A stretch of DNA of 16,377 nucleotides from Ruminococcaceae bacterium UBA5450. GTDB lineage: Bacteria; Bacillota; Clostridia; Oscillospirales; Acutalibacteraceae. A program made the translations under genes and the position numbers. Positions 6,172 to 13,314 of the stretch are shown piece by piece. Positions within the stretch are counted from its first letter, which is position 1. The number at the start of each line of letters is the position of its first letter. The notes under the pieces are model-generated. The model was not told the origin of the DNA. It made no database searches and saw nothing but the letters and a program-made list of their open reading frames with translations. The stretch covers positions 1 to 16,377 of the forward strand of contig DIQY01000004.1 of the NCBI GenBank assembly GCA_002424295.1, given 5' to 3'.

Positions 6172-6858
6172 TTGAAACAGGGAACCCCGCCGCTTAGTGC
6201 GGCTGTGCAAAAACAAATTATTGATATGATTCTGAAAAATGATATGAAACCCGGCGACCGTCTGCCAACCGAATCAGAGCTTTGCCGCAGACTTAACGTT
6301 GGTCGCGGCACTGTTCGTGAGGCTGTAAAAGCGCTGATCTCTCAAAACGTTCTGGTCGTTCGGCAAGGATCAGGCACATTTATCTCACCCCGGCAGGGAG
6401 TCTCAAGCGATCCTCTCGGACTCACTTTTTTAAAGCATGATCAGCAGCTCGCTTTGGATCTTTTAGACGTTCGTCTGATGTTGGAACCAAACATTGCTGA
6501 ACTTGCGGCAACCCGTGCCACTTCTCGGGAATTGCGGATGATTGTACAACAATGTGATACGGTACAGGAACTGATTGAAAAAGAAGAGCCTTACCAGCAA
6601 GCCGATGTAGAATTTCATCGACGAATTGCTCAGGCAAGTCACAACCAAGTAGTCAGTACGTTGGTCCCGGTGATTCATTCATCAGCAATTCTAAATATTG
6701 ATTTGACCAAAAACAGCCTCAAGGGAGATACAATCCGATACCATCGAGCGCTGGCAAACGCAATTTCTAGTCATGACCCCTACGGTGCCCGTTATGCTAT
6801 GATTTTACATTTAGCGACAAATCGTCAATATCTATTTCCAAACGAGCCAACCCCCTAA
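6172..6858 (+). CDS. FadR-subfamily GntR transcriptional regulator (FCD domain)
   Basis: 228 aa. It starts at TTG (6172) with AAGG seven bases upstream. An ATG four bases earlier is out of frame and opens only a 9-codon reading frame. The N-terminal winged helix is GntR (residues about 8-72: LSAAVQKQIIDMIL, KPGDRLPTESELCRRL, VGRGTVREAVKAL, VVRQGSGTFI). The C-terminal FCD domain (about 90-215) keeps the metal ligand pattern Asp145, His149, His191 and His213, spaced as in LldR-type proteins. Such regulators sense carboxylic or sugar acids (uronates, gluconate, lactate). It shares an operon with the unknown protein upstream and sits 0.2 kb ahead of the LacI gene and uronate operon, so it may co-regulate them. 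The effector is not determinable here. Confidence 0.92.
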   Translation: MKQGTPPLSAAVQKQIIDMILKNDMKPGDRLPTESELCRRLNVGRGTVREAVKALISQNVLVVRQGSGTFISPRQGVSSDPLGLTFLKHDQQLALDLLDVRLMLEPNIAELAATRATSRELRMIVQQCDTVQELIEKEEPYQQADVEFHRRIAQASHNQVVSTLVPVIHSSAILNIDLTKNSLKGDTIRYHRALANAISSHDPYGARYAMILHLATNRQYLFPNEPTP

Positions 6859-6887
6859 ACTCTGACAATTTTGGTCAGAGTCTTTTT
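6859..6887 (+). terminator. Intrinsic terminator after the GntR gene
   Basis: ACTCTGAC (6859-6866) pairs perfectly with GTCAGAGT (6874-6881) around a 7-nt loop and is followed by CTTTTT. It begins right after the stop codon. Confidence 0.88.
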
Positions 6888-6900
6888 ATGCTTTTTTAAT

Positions 6901-6911
6901 TGGTAGGACAA
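6901..6911. promoter_or_regulatory. Possible GntR/FadR-type operator
   Basis: TGGTAGGACAA fits the TNGTNNNACNA core known for FadR-subfamily operators. It lies just downstream of a gene for such a regulator and upstream of the LacI gene. An 11-bp degenerate match is weak evidence on its own. Confidence 0.25.
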
Positions 6912-6977
6912 CTTATCCCTATCGGTGTGGAGCATCGTGTTAAAATTGCACAATATTTTTATTAATATCTTGTTTAA

Positions 6978-7039
6978 TTGACGGTTTTGAGTCAATTTGC
7001 ATAAAATATATTGACAAACCGGTTTCATCAATATATGAT
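6978..7039 (+). promoter_or_regulatory. LacI-gene promoter(s) with AACCGGTTTCAT operator
   Basis: TTGACA (7011-7016), a 17-bp spacer and TATGAT (7034-7039) form a strong promoter. Its spacer holds the palindrome AAACCGGTTT (7016-7025) followed by CAT, ideally placed for autorepression by a LacI-family protein. A second, overlapping upstream option is TTGACG (6978-6983), 18 bp, TAAAAT (7002-7007). The 7-bp inverted repeat AATTGAC/GTCAATT (6976-6997) overlaps the latter -35 box. Confidence 0.8.
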
Positions 7040-7079
7040 GAATTTAAAAGTATGGGAGAGCAGAAAGAAGGAAGCAAAT

Positions 7080-8114
7080 GTGACAACGGACGGAAAAAAA
7101 GTTACCATTGATCATGTTGCTTCGTTGGCAGGCGTTTCTAAGACGACTGTCTCCCGCTATCTTAACGGTCGATACGATGCTTTGTCTGACGAAACCAGGG
7201 TTCGGATTGCAAAGGTGATTCAAGAACTCAATTACCGTCCAAATCGAATCGCCCAAAGCCTAAAATCCCGCAATAGTAAAATGCTGGGTTGTCTCGTCAG
7301 TGATATCAGCAGCCCTTTTTCTTCTATTTTAGTAAAAGGAATCAACAGTGTCTGCACACAAGTTGGCTATCAGCTGCTCCTTGTAGACAGCGGCGATGAT
7401 CCGGAAAATGAACGCTGCGCAATCCAAAATCTTTTGGAAAATCAGGTAGATGGGTTGATTGTCAACACCACCGGACAAAACGATCCGTATCTTTTGGAAT
7501 TAAAACGACAAAAAGTTCCTCTAGTTCTCGCTGATCGATGCCTTTCGGCACCCGGTATCATTGATACCGTCGCAACAGAGAATTACCACATTACATATAA
7601 CTGCATTTCTTATTTAAAACAGCTAGGCTATGAGCAGGTTGCCTTTTTCACTCCAGGCAACGGGATGATTGCCCCTCGAATTCTCCGTTATCAAGGATTT
7701 TGTGATGCGCTACATGAAGTATTTGGATATTCCGGTGAGGAAAACACTTATACTTTCTCTCTGGAAAAAGAAGCGGACTGTATCGAAAAGGTTCAGCAGT
7801 TTCGCGCTAAATATCCGAAACAACGGATCGCGCTCTTTGCAGTAAACGGTGTAACGCTTTTGCGCGTTCTTAACGCTGCACAAACTTTGAAAATTTCAAT
7901 TGGCGCCGATTTTGGTGTCTGCGGATTTGATAATTGGGGCTGGGCTGATCTGATTCCACCTGGAATCACCACAATTACCCAGGATTCCAGATTAGTTGGA
8001 GAACACGCCGCTCAGCTTCTTCTCCAACGGATTGCTGGAAAAGGCCCCAAAGATCCGGTTTATGAAGAGCTTCCCAATAAACTTGAAATTCGTGGTTCCA
8101 CTGTCTCTTCTTAA
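7080..8114 (+). CDS. LacI-family transcriptional regulator, probable local (KdgR-like) repressor
   Basis: 344 aa from GTG at 7080, supported by AAGGAA six bases upstream. An upstream in-frame TTG at 7011 is the promoter -35 box and cannot be the start. The LacI helix-turn-helix is at residues about 8-32 (VTIDHVASLAGVSKTTVSRYLNG), with hinge helix NYRPNRIAQSLK near 50-62. A periplasmic-binding-protein-like effector domain follows (LGCLVSDISSPFSSILVKGI, VDGLIVNTTG, VCGFDNWGWADLIPPGITTITQ), full length. Proteins with this hinge insert into a central CpG of palindromic operators, matching the AACCGGTT elements before this gene and before the TRAP/kdu operon. It most likely represses both and is released by a uronate catabolite such as KDG. 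The ligand is inference. Confidence 0.9.
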   Translation: MTTDGKKVTIDHVASLAGVSKTTVSRYLNGRYDALSDETRVRIAKVIQELNYRPNRIAQSLKSRNSKMLGCLVSDISSPFSSILVKGINSVCTQVGYQLLLVDSGDDPENERCAIQNLLENQVDGLIVNTTGQNDPYLLELKRQKVPLVLADRCLSAPGIIDTVATENYHITYNCISYLKQLGYEQVAFFTPGNGMIAPRILRYQGFCDALHEVFGYSGEENTYTFSLEKEADCIEKVQQFRAKYPKQRIALFAVNGVTLLRVLNAAQTLKISIGADFGVCGFDNWGWADLIPPGITTITQDSRLVGEHAAQLLLQRIAGKGPKDPVYEELPNKLEIRGSTVSS

Positions 8115-8155
8115 AAAACTTAAAAAATTCTTTTTTGGATTTTTTTTTAAGTTTT
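8115..8155 (+). terminator. Weak AT-only hairpin after the LacI gene
   Basis: AAAACTTAAAAAA (8115-8127) is perfectly complementary to TTTTTTAAGTTTT (8143-8155), giving 13 bp with a 15-nt loop directly after the stop codon. The stem has no GC core and no T-run follows it, so termination may be partial and some read-through into the TRAP operon is possible. Confidence 0.4.
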
Positions 8156-8171
8156 ATGGAACCGGTTTCAT
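8156..8171. promoter_or_regulatory. LacI/CcpA-type operator upstream of the TRAP-kdu operon
   Basis: ATGGAACCGGTTTCAT is a near-perfect palindrome with a central CpG. Its last 12 bases are identical to those in the LacI-gene promoter (7017-7028). It also satisfies every position of the cre consensus WTGNAANCGNWNNCAW, so it could be read by the local LacI protein, by CcpA, or by both. I could not assign a convincing -35/-10 pair next to it. Confidence 0.75.
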
Positions 8172-8193
8172 AGCAGCTTTTCAATGGTTGTTT

Positions 8194-8210
8194 ACTGGTA
8201 ACGTACCAGT
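8194..8210. promoter_or_regulatory. Perfect inverted repeat ACTGGTA-ACG-TACCAGT in the TRAP operon leader
   Basis: Seven-base arms around a 3-bp centre, 36 bp before the dctP start. TGGT...ACCA half-sites are typical of FadR-subfamily GntR operators, but the spacing between them is 5 bp rather than the usual 2-3. It may be the target of the nearby GntR protein or a short leader hairpin. Confidence 0.45.
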
Positions 8211-8245
8211 CAGCATAAATCATTTATTTATGGGAGGAATACAGA

Positions 8246-9331
8246 ATGTTCAAAAGAAAATCGATCCTTGCTCTTGCGCTGGCAGCAGGCATGACGTTAA
8301 GTCTTGCAGGCTGCGGTGGAAGCTCCAGCAGTTCTTCTGCAGCAGCTTCCGGTACCGCTTCCAAAGCGGCCGCTACTTCGTCCAGTGCTTCCGGCGCTGC
8401 GACCGGCACGAAGGTCGGCAAGACCGTCCTCAAGTGCTCTTTCAACCAGTCGGCTGAAAACCCGGAGGCTAAGACTGTTGTTGAGATGAGCGATAAGCTC
8501 TACGATGCAACTGATGGCCGTTATTCCATTGAAGTTTATCCGAATGAGTTGCTCGGCAGTCAGAAAGATTCTTTGGAACTGGTTGAAAATGGTGCAATCG
8601 ATATGGCAATCGTCGCAAACTCCATGGTAGAAAATGTCAACCCGGACTTTGCGGTTATCGGCTGCCCTTACATGTTTGATTCTATCGATCATCAGAAAAA
8701 GCTGTTCCAGTCGGGTGCACTTGATGACTTGTATGCAACAACCGAGAGTGCAGGATTCGATGTTCTTGCAGCTTATGACCTTGGAGCTCGCTGCGTTTAC
8801 ACAAAGACCGCTCCGGTAAAAACCCCGGCTGATCTCTCCGGTAAAAAGATTCGTGTTATGCAGTCCGATACTATGGTTCAGATGCTCAAATACATGGGCG
8901 GCGTAGGAACCCCGATGAGTCAGGGCGATGTTTACTCCGCAATTCAGGCAGGTACTTTGGACGGCGCTGAGAACAATATCATTACTTATGTTGATCTGAA
9001 GCAATACGAAGTTGCGCCGTTTTTCTCTGAGACAAACCACCTGATGATCCCCGATGAACTGATCATCAGCTCCAGCCTTCTCAAAGGCATGACCGAAGAT
9101 GACGCAAAAGCCCTAAAGAAAGTTGCTAACGAATCCATTGATACGATGTTCAGCCTTTCTGCAAAACTCCGCGATGAGTATTTCGCAAAGTGCAAAAATG
9201 AACTGAATGTCACCATCACCACCGTTGATATTAAACCTTTCCAGGATGCTATGAAGCCCCTGATCGACAGTGTTTCCAACCGCAGTGATATGACAAAATC
9301 CATCTATCAAGAAATTCAGAAGCTGAAATAA
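8246..9331 (+). CDS. dctP: TRAP transporter substrate-binding lipoprotein (DctP family)
   Basis: 361 aa, ribosome binding site GGGAGGAA. The signal peptide ends in the lipobox LAGC (Cys23), followed by a Ser/Ala-rich linker to about residue 54, so the mature protein is tethered to the outer face of the membrane, as expected for a Gram-positive. The DctP fold is seen from residue 60 onward: PNELLGSQKDSLELVENGAIDMAIV, GKKIRVMQSD with the substrate carboxylate-binding Arg203, and SAIQAGTLDGAENNI with Asn243. DctP proteins bind organic acids; in a kdu/kdg operon the ligand is likely a uronate or sugar acid. It is the first gene of the operon and is followed by a stable hairpin, not a full terminator, before the permease genes. 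Confidence 0.95.
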   Translation: MFKRKSILALALAAGMTLSLAGCGGSSSSSSAAASGTASKAAATSSSASGAATGTKVGKTVLKCSFNQSAENPEAKTVVEMSDKLYDATDGRYSIEVYPNELLGSQKDSLELVENGAIDMAIVANSMVENVNPDFAVIGCPYMFDSIDHQKKLFQSGALDDLYATTESAGFDVLAAYDLGARCVYTKTAPVKTPADLSGKKIRVMQSDTMVQMLKYMGGVGTPMSQGDVYSAIQAGTLDGAENNIITYVDLKQYEVAPFFSETNHLMIPDELIISSSLLKGMTEDDAKALKKVANESIDTMFSLSAKLRDEYFAKCKNELNVTITTVDIKPFQDAMKPLIDSVSNRSDMTKSIYQEIQKLK

Positions 9332-9350
9332 CCCTTTTGAGAACATCAAA

Positions 9351-9378
9351 AGAGGCCCGCAGGCTCCTGCGGGCCTCT
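9351..9378 (+). terminator. Very stable hairpin between dctP and dctQ (attenuator or mRNA stabiliser)
   Basis: AGAGGCCCGCAGG (9351-9363) pairs perfectly with CCTGCGGGCCTCT (9366-9378); in practice about 12 pairs with a tetraloop. Only TTCT follows, so termination should be partial. Hairpins in this place usually raise binding-protein mRNA relative to permease mRNA. Confidence 0.75.
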
Positions 9379-9418
9379 TCTGCTAAAAAGGGAAAAGAGA
9401 ACAGGAGGTTCTACATCA

Positions 9419-9952
9419 ATGCATGCTTTTACAGCGGTAAAAAGGGTCATTGACAAGATTATGGAATGGTGCAACATTATCATTCTTGCCGTTATGACAA
9501 TCCTTGTTACCTATCAGGTAATCACACGCTACTTTTTCAACAAGCCAAGTGCTATTTCCGAAGGACTTGCACAGTACCTTTTCGTTTGGATGATCATGTT
9601 CGGCAGTGCCTATGTTTTTGGTCTGCGCGAACATCTAAACATCACGGTAATCAAAGACAAATTATCCCCGATGCCTTATCTAATCGTCGAGATTCTTACC
9701 AATCTTGTTTTGCTTGTTTTCTCATGGGGCATTATGATTGTCGGCGGTTATCAGGGCGCACTCAAACAAATGACCACAGTAGATGCTTCTTTGCAGATCC
9801 CCATGGGAATCATTTACCTAGCGATTCCCATCTGTGGCTTTGTAATGCTGTTTTATGCAATCTATAACATCTGCCTTGCAGTTGTCGAATATCATCAAAA
9901 AATTGCCGCAAAACCGGCACCAACCACAGGAAAGGGGGAATCTGATACATGA
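9419..9952 (+). CDS. dctQ: TRAP transporter small permease (DctQ family)
   Basis: 177 aa with ribosome binding site AGGAGG. Four membrane helices are visible: about residues 18-38 (CNIIILAVMTILVTYQVI), 51-68 (YLFVWMIMFGSAYVFGL), 87-110 (LIVEILTNLVLLVFSWGIMIVGG) and 131-155. The motif 'TYQVITRYFFNKPSAISEGLAQYLFVWMIM' (residues about 31-60) is the classic DctQ signature (RY...P..W.EE..). It forms the membrane complex with DctM and works with the DctP lipoprotein in Na+- or H+-driven uptake. Its stop codon overlaps the next start by 4 bp (ATGA), so translation of the two permease subunits is coupled. The linker-like tail (KPAPTTGKGESDT) is cytoplasmic and carries the next gene's ribosome binding site. 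Confidence 0.95.
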   Translation: MHAFTAVKRVIDKIMEWCNIIILAVMTILVTYQVITRYFFNKPSAISEGLAQYLFVWMIMFGSAYVFGLREHLNITVIKDKLSPMPYLIVEILTNLVLLVFSWGIMIVGGYQGALKQMTTVDASLQIPMGIIYLAIPICGFVMLFYAIYNICLAVVEYHQKIAAKPAPTTGKGESDT

Positions 9953-11256
9953 ACAGCGCTACACTTGCCGCACTGATTATGGTCGTCGGCATCGTCATCA
10001 CTCTCTGTCTCGGCTTCCCGATTGGTCTTTCCATTGGAGTCAGCTCCGCCGCTGCCATCATGGTGATTCTTCCCTTTGATAAGGCAATGATCACCGCTTC
10101 GCAGCGAATGTTTACCGGTGCCAACTCATTCTCTCTGCTCGCCATTCCGTTCTTTGTCTTAGCGGGCAATATCATGAATAACGGCGGTATTGCCAAGCGA
10201 CTGATCGGCTGTGCAAAATTAATTGCGCATCGTCTGCCCGGCAGCCTTGCACAGACCAACATTGTCGCAAACATGCTTTTCGGCGCAATTTCCGGTTCCG
10301 GCGTTGCTGCTGCTTCCGCTATGGGCTCTATCCTCGGGCCAATGGAAGAAAAAGAAGGCTATTCCAAAGAATTCTCCGCAGCCGTTAACATTGCTTCCGG
10401 CCCTACGGGCATGATGATTCCTCCAAGCAACATCATGATCGTTTATTCCACCGTCGCCGGTTCTGTCTCAATCGCCGCCCTCTTTATGGCAGGCTACATT
10501 CCCGGTATCCTTTGGGGCATCGCCTGCATGATCCTTACCGGATTTATGGCGAAAAAGCGCGGTTATATCGATACGGAACGCTATCACGCTAAAGAAGTTC
10601 TCAAAACCCTCTGGGAGGGCATTCCAAGTTTGCTTCTGATTGTTATTGTCATCGGCGGTATCCTGGGCGGTGTATTTACCGCAACCGAAGGCTCCGCAAT
10701 CGCCGTTGTTTATTCTTTGCTTTTAAGCTTTATCTATCGCAACCTGAAAATCCGCGATCTTCCCAAAATTTTGCTTGATTCTGTTAAGACTACCGCAATC
10801 GTAGAATTTTTGGTCTGCGTCTCCTCCATTATGTCATGGGTTATGTCCTTCACCAAAATTCCGCAGATGATTGCACATGGACTTTTAGGAATCAGCAACA
10901 ATCCGGTCGTCATTCTGCTCATTATGAACTTCATCCTTCTGATTGTCGGTACCTTCATGGATCCGACTCCGGCAGTTCTGATCTTTACCCCAATCTTCCT
11001 CCCCATCGTACAGGGCTGGGGCATGAGTGTGGTTCATTTCGGACTGATGATGGTTATGAACCTTTGTGTCGGCACGATCACTCCGCCGGTTGGTGCAATC
11101 CTGTTTGCAGGCTGCAAGATCGGCAATGTCAAGATTGAACAGGTTATCCGTCTGCTGCTGCCGTTCTTTGCGGTCGTCGTGATCACACTGATGATGGTCA
11201 CCTTTATTCCGGGATTATCTCTGACAATCCCCTCTGCACTCGGTCTGATCGCGTAA
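9949..11256 (+). CDS. dctM: TRAP transporter large permease (DctM family)
   Basis: 435 aa, normal for DctM, with about twelve hydrophobic segments. Recognisable stretches are LGFPIGLSIGVSSAAAI, the FFVLAGNIMNNGGIAKRLI region, GAISGSGVAAASAMGSI, the IASGPTGMMIPPSNIMIVY segment, 'VGTFMDPTPAVLIFTPIFLPI' and 'NLCVGTITPPVGAILFAGCKI', all hallmarks of the TRAP large subunit that carries the ion and substrate path. The start ATG overlaps the dctQ stop, and GGGGGAA lies inside dctQ. Seven short bases of spacer plus a new ribosome binding site separate it from the dehydrogenase genes, so transport and catabolism are one transcription unit. The substrate is inferred from neighbours as an acidic monosaccharide or unsaturated uronate derivative. 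Confidence 0.96.
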   Translation: MNSATLAALIMVVGIVITLCLGFPIGLSIGVSSAAAIMVILPFDKAMITASQRMFTGANSFSLLAIPFFVLAGNIMNNGGIAKRLIGCAKLIAHRLPGSLAQTNIVANMLFGAISGSGVAAASAMGSILGPMEEKEGYSKEFSAAVNIASGPTGMMIPPSNIMIVYSTVAGSVSIAALFMAGYIPGILWGIACMILTGFMAKKRGYIDTERYHAKEVLKTLWEGIPSLLLIVIVIGGILGGVFTATEGSAIAVVYSLLLSFIYRNLKIRDLPKILLDSVKTTAIVEFLVCVSSIMSWVMSFTKIPQMIAHGLLGISNNPVVILLIMNFILLIVGTFMDPTPAVLIFTPIFLPIVQGWGMSVVHFGLMMVMNLCVGTITPPVGAILFAGCKIGNVKIEQVIRLLLPFFAVVVITLMMVTFIPGLSLTIPSALGLIA

Positions 11257-11281
11257 TCTCTTTTTGGAAAGGAACAGTATC

Positions 11282-12253
11282 ATGGAACAAAATCCTAAAA
11301 TTATCATTTGTGACTGTGATCACAACAATGTCGATATGGAAAAATCTGTTTTCGATAAGGCCCACTGCGGTTTTAAATGGCTGCACTGCCACACCGAAGA
11401 CGAAGTGATTAAAGAATGTCAGGGTGCCGTATGTTTTCTAAACCAATACGCACCTATGAATGAAAAAGTTTTTAAAGGCGTTCCGTCGCTAAAGATGATC
11501 GTGCGTTACGGCGTCGGCGTTGATAATGTCAACTTGGAAGACGCCGACAAATACGGTGTTCAAATCTGCAACGTGCCGGATTACGGCATGAATGAAGTTG
11601 CCGATCACGCACTGACCTTGATGCTCGCCTGTGTACGCAAAGCATGGCTTCTCGGCAACCGTACGAAGGAAGGTGCCTGGAATTATGCAGAATCCATTCC
11701 GGTACACCGTCTCTCAACATTAACAGTCGGCATCGTCGGCACCGGCCGGATCGGCTCTGAATTTGCCAAACGAGTAAAAGCTCTGGGCTGCAGGATCATT
11801 GCTTTTGACCCTAATTATAAGAGCCTCAGCCGTCATTTTCCGCAGGATATTACTTACTGTGCTTCTCTCGATGAACTCTTAAAACAGTCCGACGTTATCT
11901 CGATGCACTGCTCGTTAAATGCCGGGAATCACCACATGATGAACAAAGAAGCATTTGGGAAAATGAAAGACGGTTCCTACTTTATCAATGTCTCCCGCGG
12001 AGGGCTTGTGGATGAAGATGCGCTAAACGAAGCGCTCTCTTCCAAAAAACTCGCCGGCGCCGGAATCGACGTTGTCAATCAGGAACCGCTCGATCACAAT
12101 AGTCCGCTCTTTAAACATCCGAATCTGATTATCACCCCCCATATGGCATGGTATTCAGAAGAGGCTGCTCTGGAGCTTAAACGCAAATGCGCCGAAGAGG
12201 CCGTTCGCTTCTTAAACGGAGAGCCGGTTCGTTATCCGATCAATCACATTTAA
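11282..12253 (+). CDS. NAD(P)-dependent D-2-hydroxyacid dehydrogenase
   Basis: 323 aa from ATG 11282, with GGAAAGGA upstream; an in-frame TTG at 11264 is not needed. The family's split catalytic domain (about 1-100 and 290-323) surrounds a Rossmann domain with GIVGTGRIGSEFAKR. The catalytic triad is intact: Arg239 (NVSRGGLVDE), Glu268 (VNQEPL) and His287 (TPHMAWYS). Members reduce 2-keto acids such as glyoxylate, hydroxypyruvate, 3-phosphohydroxypyruvate or 2-ketogluconate. The last, or 2-keto-L-gulonate, fits the sugar-acid operon best. It lies 25 bp after dctM and 32 bp before a zinc dehydrogenase. A phosphoglycerate dehydrogenase role in serine synthesis is less likely here because the serine-binding ACT domain and serine genes are absent. 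Confidence 0.92.
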   Translation: MEQNPKIIICDCDHNNVDMEKSVFDKAHCGFKWLHCHTEDEVIKECQGAVCFLNQYAPMNEKVFKGVPSLKMIVRYGVGVDNVNLEDADKYGVQICNVPDYGMNEVADHALTLMLACVRKAWLLGNRTKEGAWNYAESIPVHRLSTLTVGIVGTGRIGSEFAKRVKALGCRIIAFDPNYKSLSRHFPQDITYCASLDELLKQSDVISMHCSLNAGNHHMMNKEAFGKMKDGSYFINVSRGGLVDEDALNEALSSKKLAGAGIDVVNQEPLDHNSPLFKHPNLIITPHMAWYSEEAALELKRKCAEEAVRFLNGEPVRYPINHI

Positions 12254-12285
12254 GTATCTCTCTCGAAAGGAGTACACGTTCTAAA

Positions 12286-13302
12286 ATGAAAGCAATCGTT
12301 TATGAAGGAGCCAATACCATTAGCGTCCGCGATGTACCAAAACCTCAGCCCCGCGAAGGTTGGGCACTTATAAAAGTTTCGCACGCAGGAATCTGCGGCA
12401 CCGATCAAAATATTTATCACGGCACCCATCCCCGTGCAAAAGCACCGCTGATTATGGGTCATGAATTTTCCGGCACACTCGAAAGCGATGACGTACCCGG
12501 AATCAAAAAAGGAACACGGGTCACCGTTTATCCGCTGCTTTCCTGCGGCAAATGTGAGCCCTGTAAGACCGGCAATATGCATGTCTGCAACACACTGGGG
12601 CTTGTTGGAATTGACTGTAACGGCGGCTTTGCCGAATATGTAGAAGTTCCGAAAGAAAGTATTATTCCTCTTTCCGATAAAGTTTCCAATAAGATGGGTG
12701 CCTTTGTGGAACCGGTCGCTGTCTGTGTTCATGCTTTGCGTGAACGGGATTTCCGCCCCGGAGACAACGCTCTCGTCTTTGGCTGCGGTACTATCGGTCT
12801 TGCTACCGCTATGACCCTGCGCGTTTTCGGTGCCTCTTCCATTCTGATGATGGAAACCGATTCTCTGCGCGCCGAGTACGCCCGCTCCATGGGATTCGAA
12901 GTGGTCGATCCGACAAAGCTTCCGAAAGACATGGAAGCTTACTGTAAAGACCGCACCGATGGAAACGGTTTTGACTGGGTAATCGACTGTGCAGGTGTGC
13001 AGCCGGTCGCAAGTCTCCTTCTTGATGCAGTAAAAGTACGCGGCACCGTTTTGATTATCGCCGCTTACGCAAAGCCTGCCACTTTGCCGCTTATTAAAGG
13101 CATGTTTAAAGAGACAAACATTCAGTTCACACGGGTTTACCGCAAAAAAGATTTCGCCATTGCGGCAAAGATCGTAGCGGAAGATCCCGGGTTTGAAAAA
13201 ATCATCACTCATGTTCTTCCGGTAAGCGAGGCACAAAAAGGGTTTGACCTCGTTACCACCAAGGGCAGCGGTGCGATTAAAGTAATGTTCTGTTTTGACT
13301 AA
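12286..13302 (+). CDS. Zinc-dependent medium-chain alcohol/polyol dehydrogenase
   Basis: 338 aa from ATG 12286 (GAAAGGAG upstream). The open frame extends further 5' but that part overlaps the previous gene. Catalytic zinc ligands are Cys37 (GICGTDQ), His59/Glu60 (MGHEFSG) and probably Glu142 (FVEPVAVCVHAL). The structural zinc site is Cys87, Cys90, Cys93 and Cys101. The Rossmann motif is FGCGTIGLAT. This is the sorbitol / threonine / L-idonate 5-dehydrogenase / galactonate oxidoreductase branch of MDR enzymes, which oxidise a secondary alcohol of a polyol or aldonate with NAD(P). In this operon an aldonate such as L-idonate or L-galactonate is the best guess. I cannot fix the substrate from sequence. 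Confidence 0.92.
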   Translation: MKAIVYEGANTISVRDVPKPQPREGWALIKVSHAGICGTDQNIYHGTHPRAKAPLIMGHEFSGTLESDDVPGIKKGTRVTVYPLLSCGKCEPCKTGNMHVCNTLGLVGIDCNGGFAEYVEVPKESIIPLSDKVSNKMGAFVEPVAVCVHALRERDFRPGDNALVFGCGTIGLATAMTLRVFGASSILMMETDSLRAEYARSMGFEVVDPTKLPKDMEAYCKDRTDGNGFDWVIDCAGVQPVASLLLDAVKVRGTVLIIAAYAKPATLPLIKGMFKETNIQFTRVYRKKDFAIAAKIVAEDPGFEKIITHVLPVSEAQKGFDLVTTKGSGAIKVMFCFD

Positions 13303-13314
13303 GTGGAGGCTATC

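Noticed and set aside
7011..7079. Upstream TTG extension of the LacI regulator
   Set aside because: The TTG is the -35 hexamer of the gene's own promoter and the extension covers the -10 box; GTG at 7080 has the ribosome binding site and restores normal family length.
8297..9040. 247-codon leftward open frame opposite dctP
   Set aside because: Antisense shadow of the DctP lipoprotein gene; composition is biased by the Ser/Ala-rich linker and there is no ribosome binding site.
12187..12285. N-terminal extension of the zinc dehydrogenase overlapping the previous gene
   Set aside because: The extra 33 residues are Arg/Ser-rich with no family homology; MKAIVYEG at 12286 is the standard start and has GAAAGGAG upstream.
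12250..13236. 328-codon leftward open frame opposite the zinc dehydrogenase
   Set aside because: It lies fully antisense to a gene with intact zinc and Rossmann motifs. The translated peptide shows no family features.
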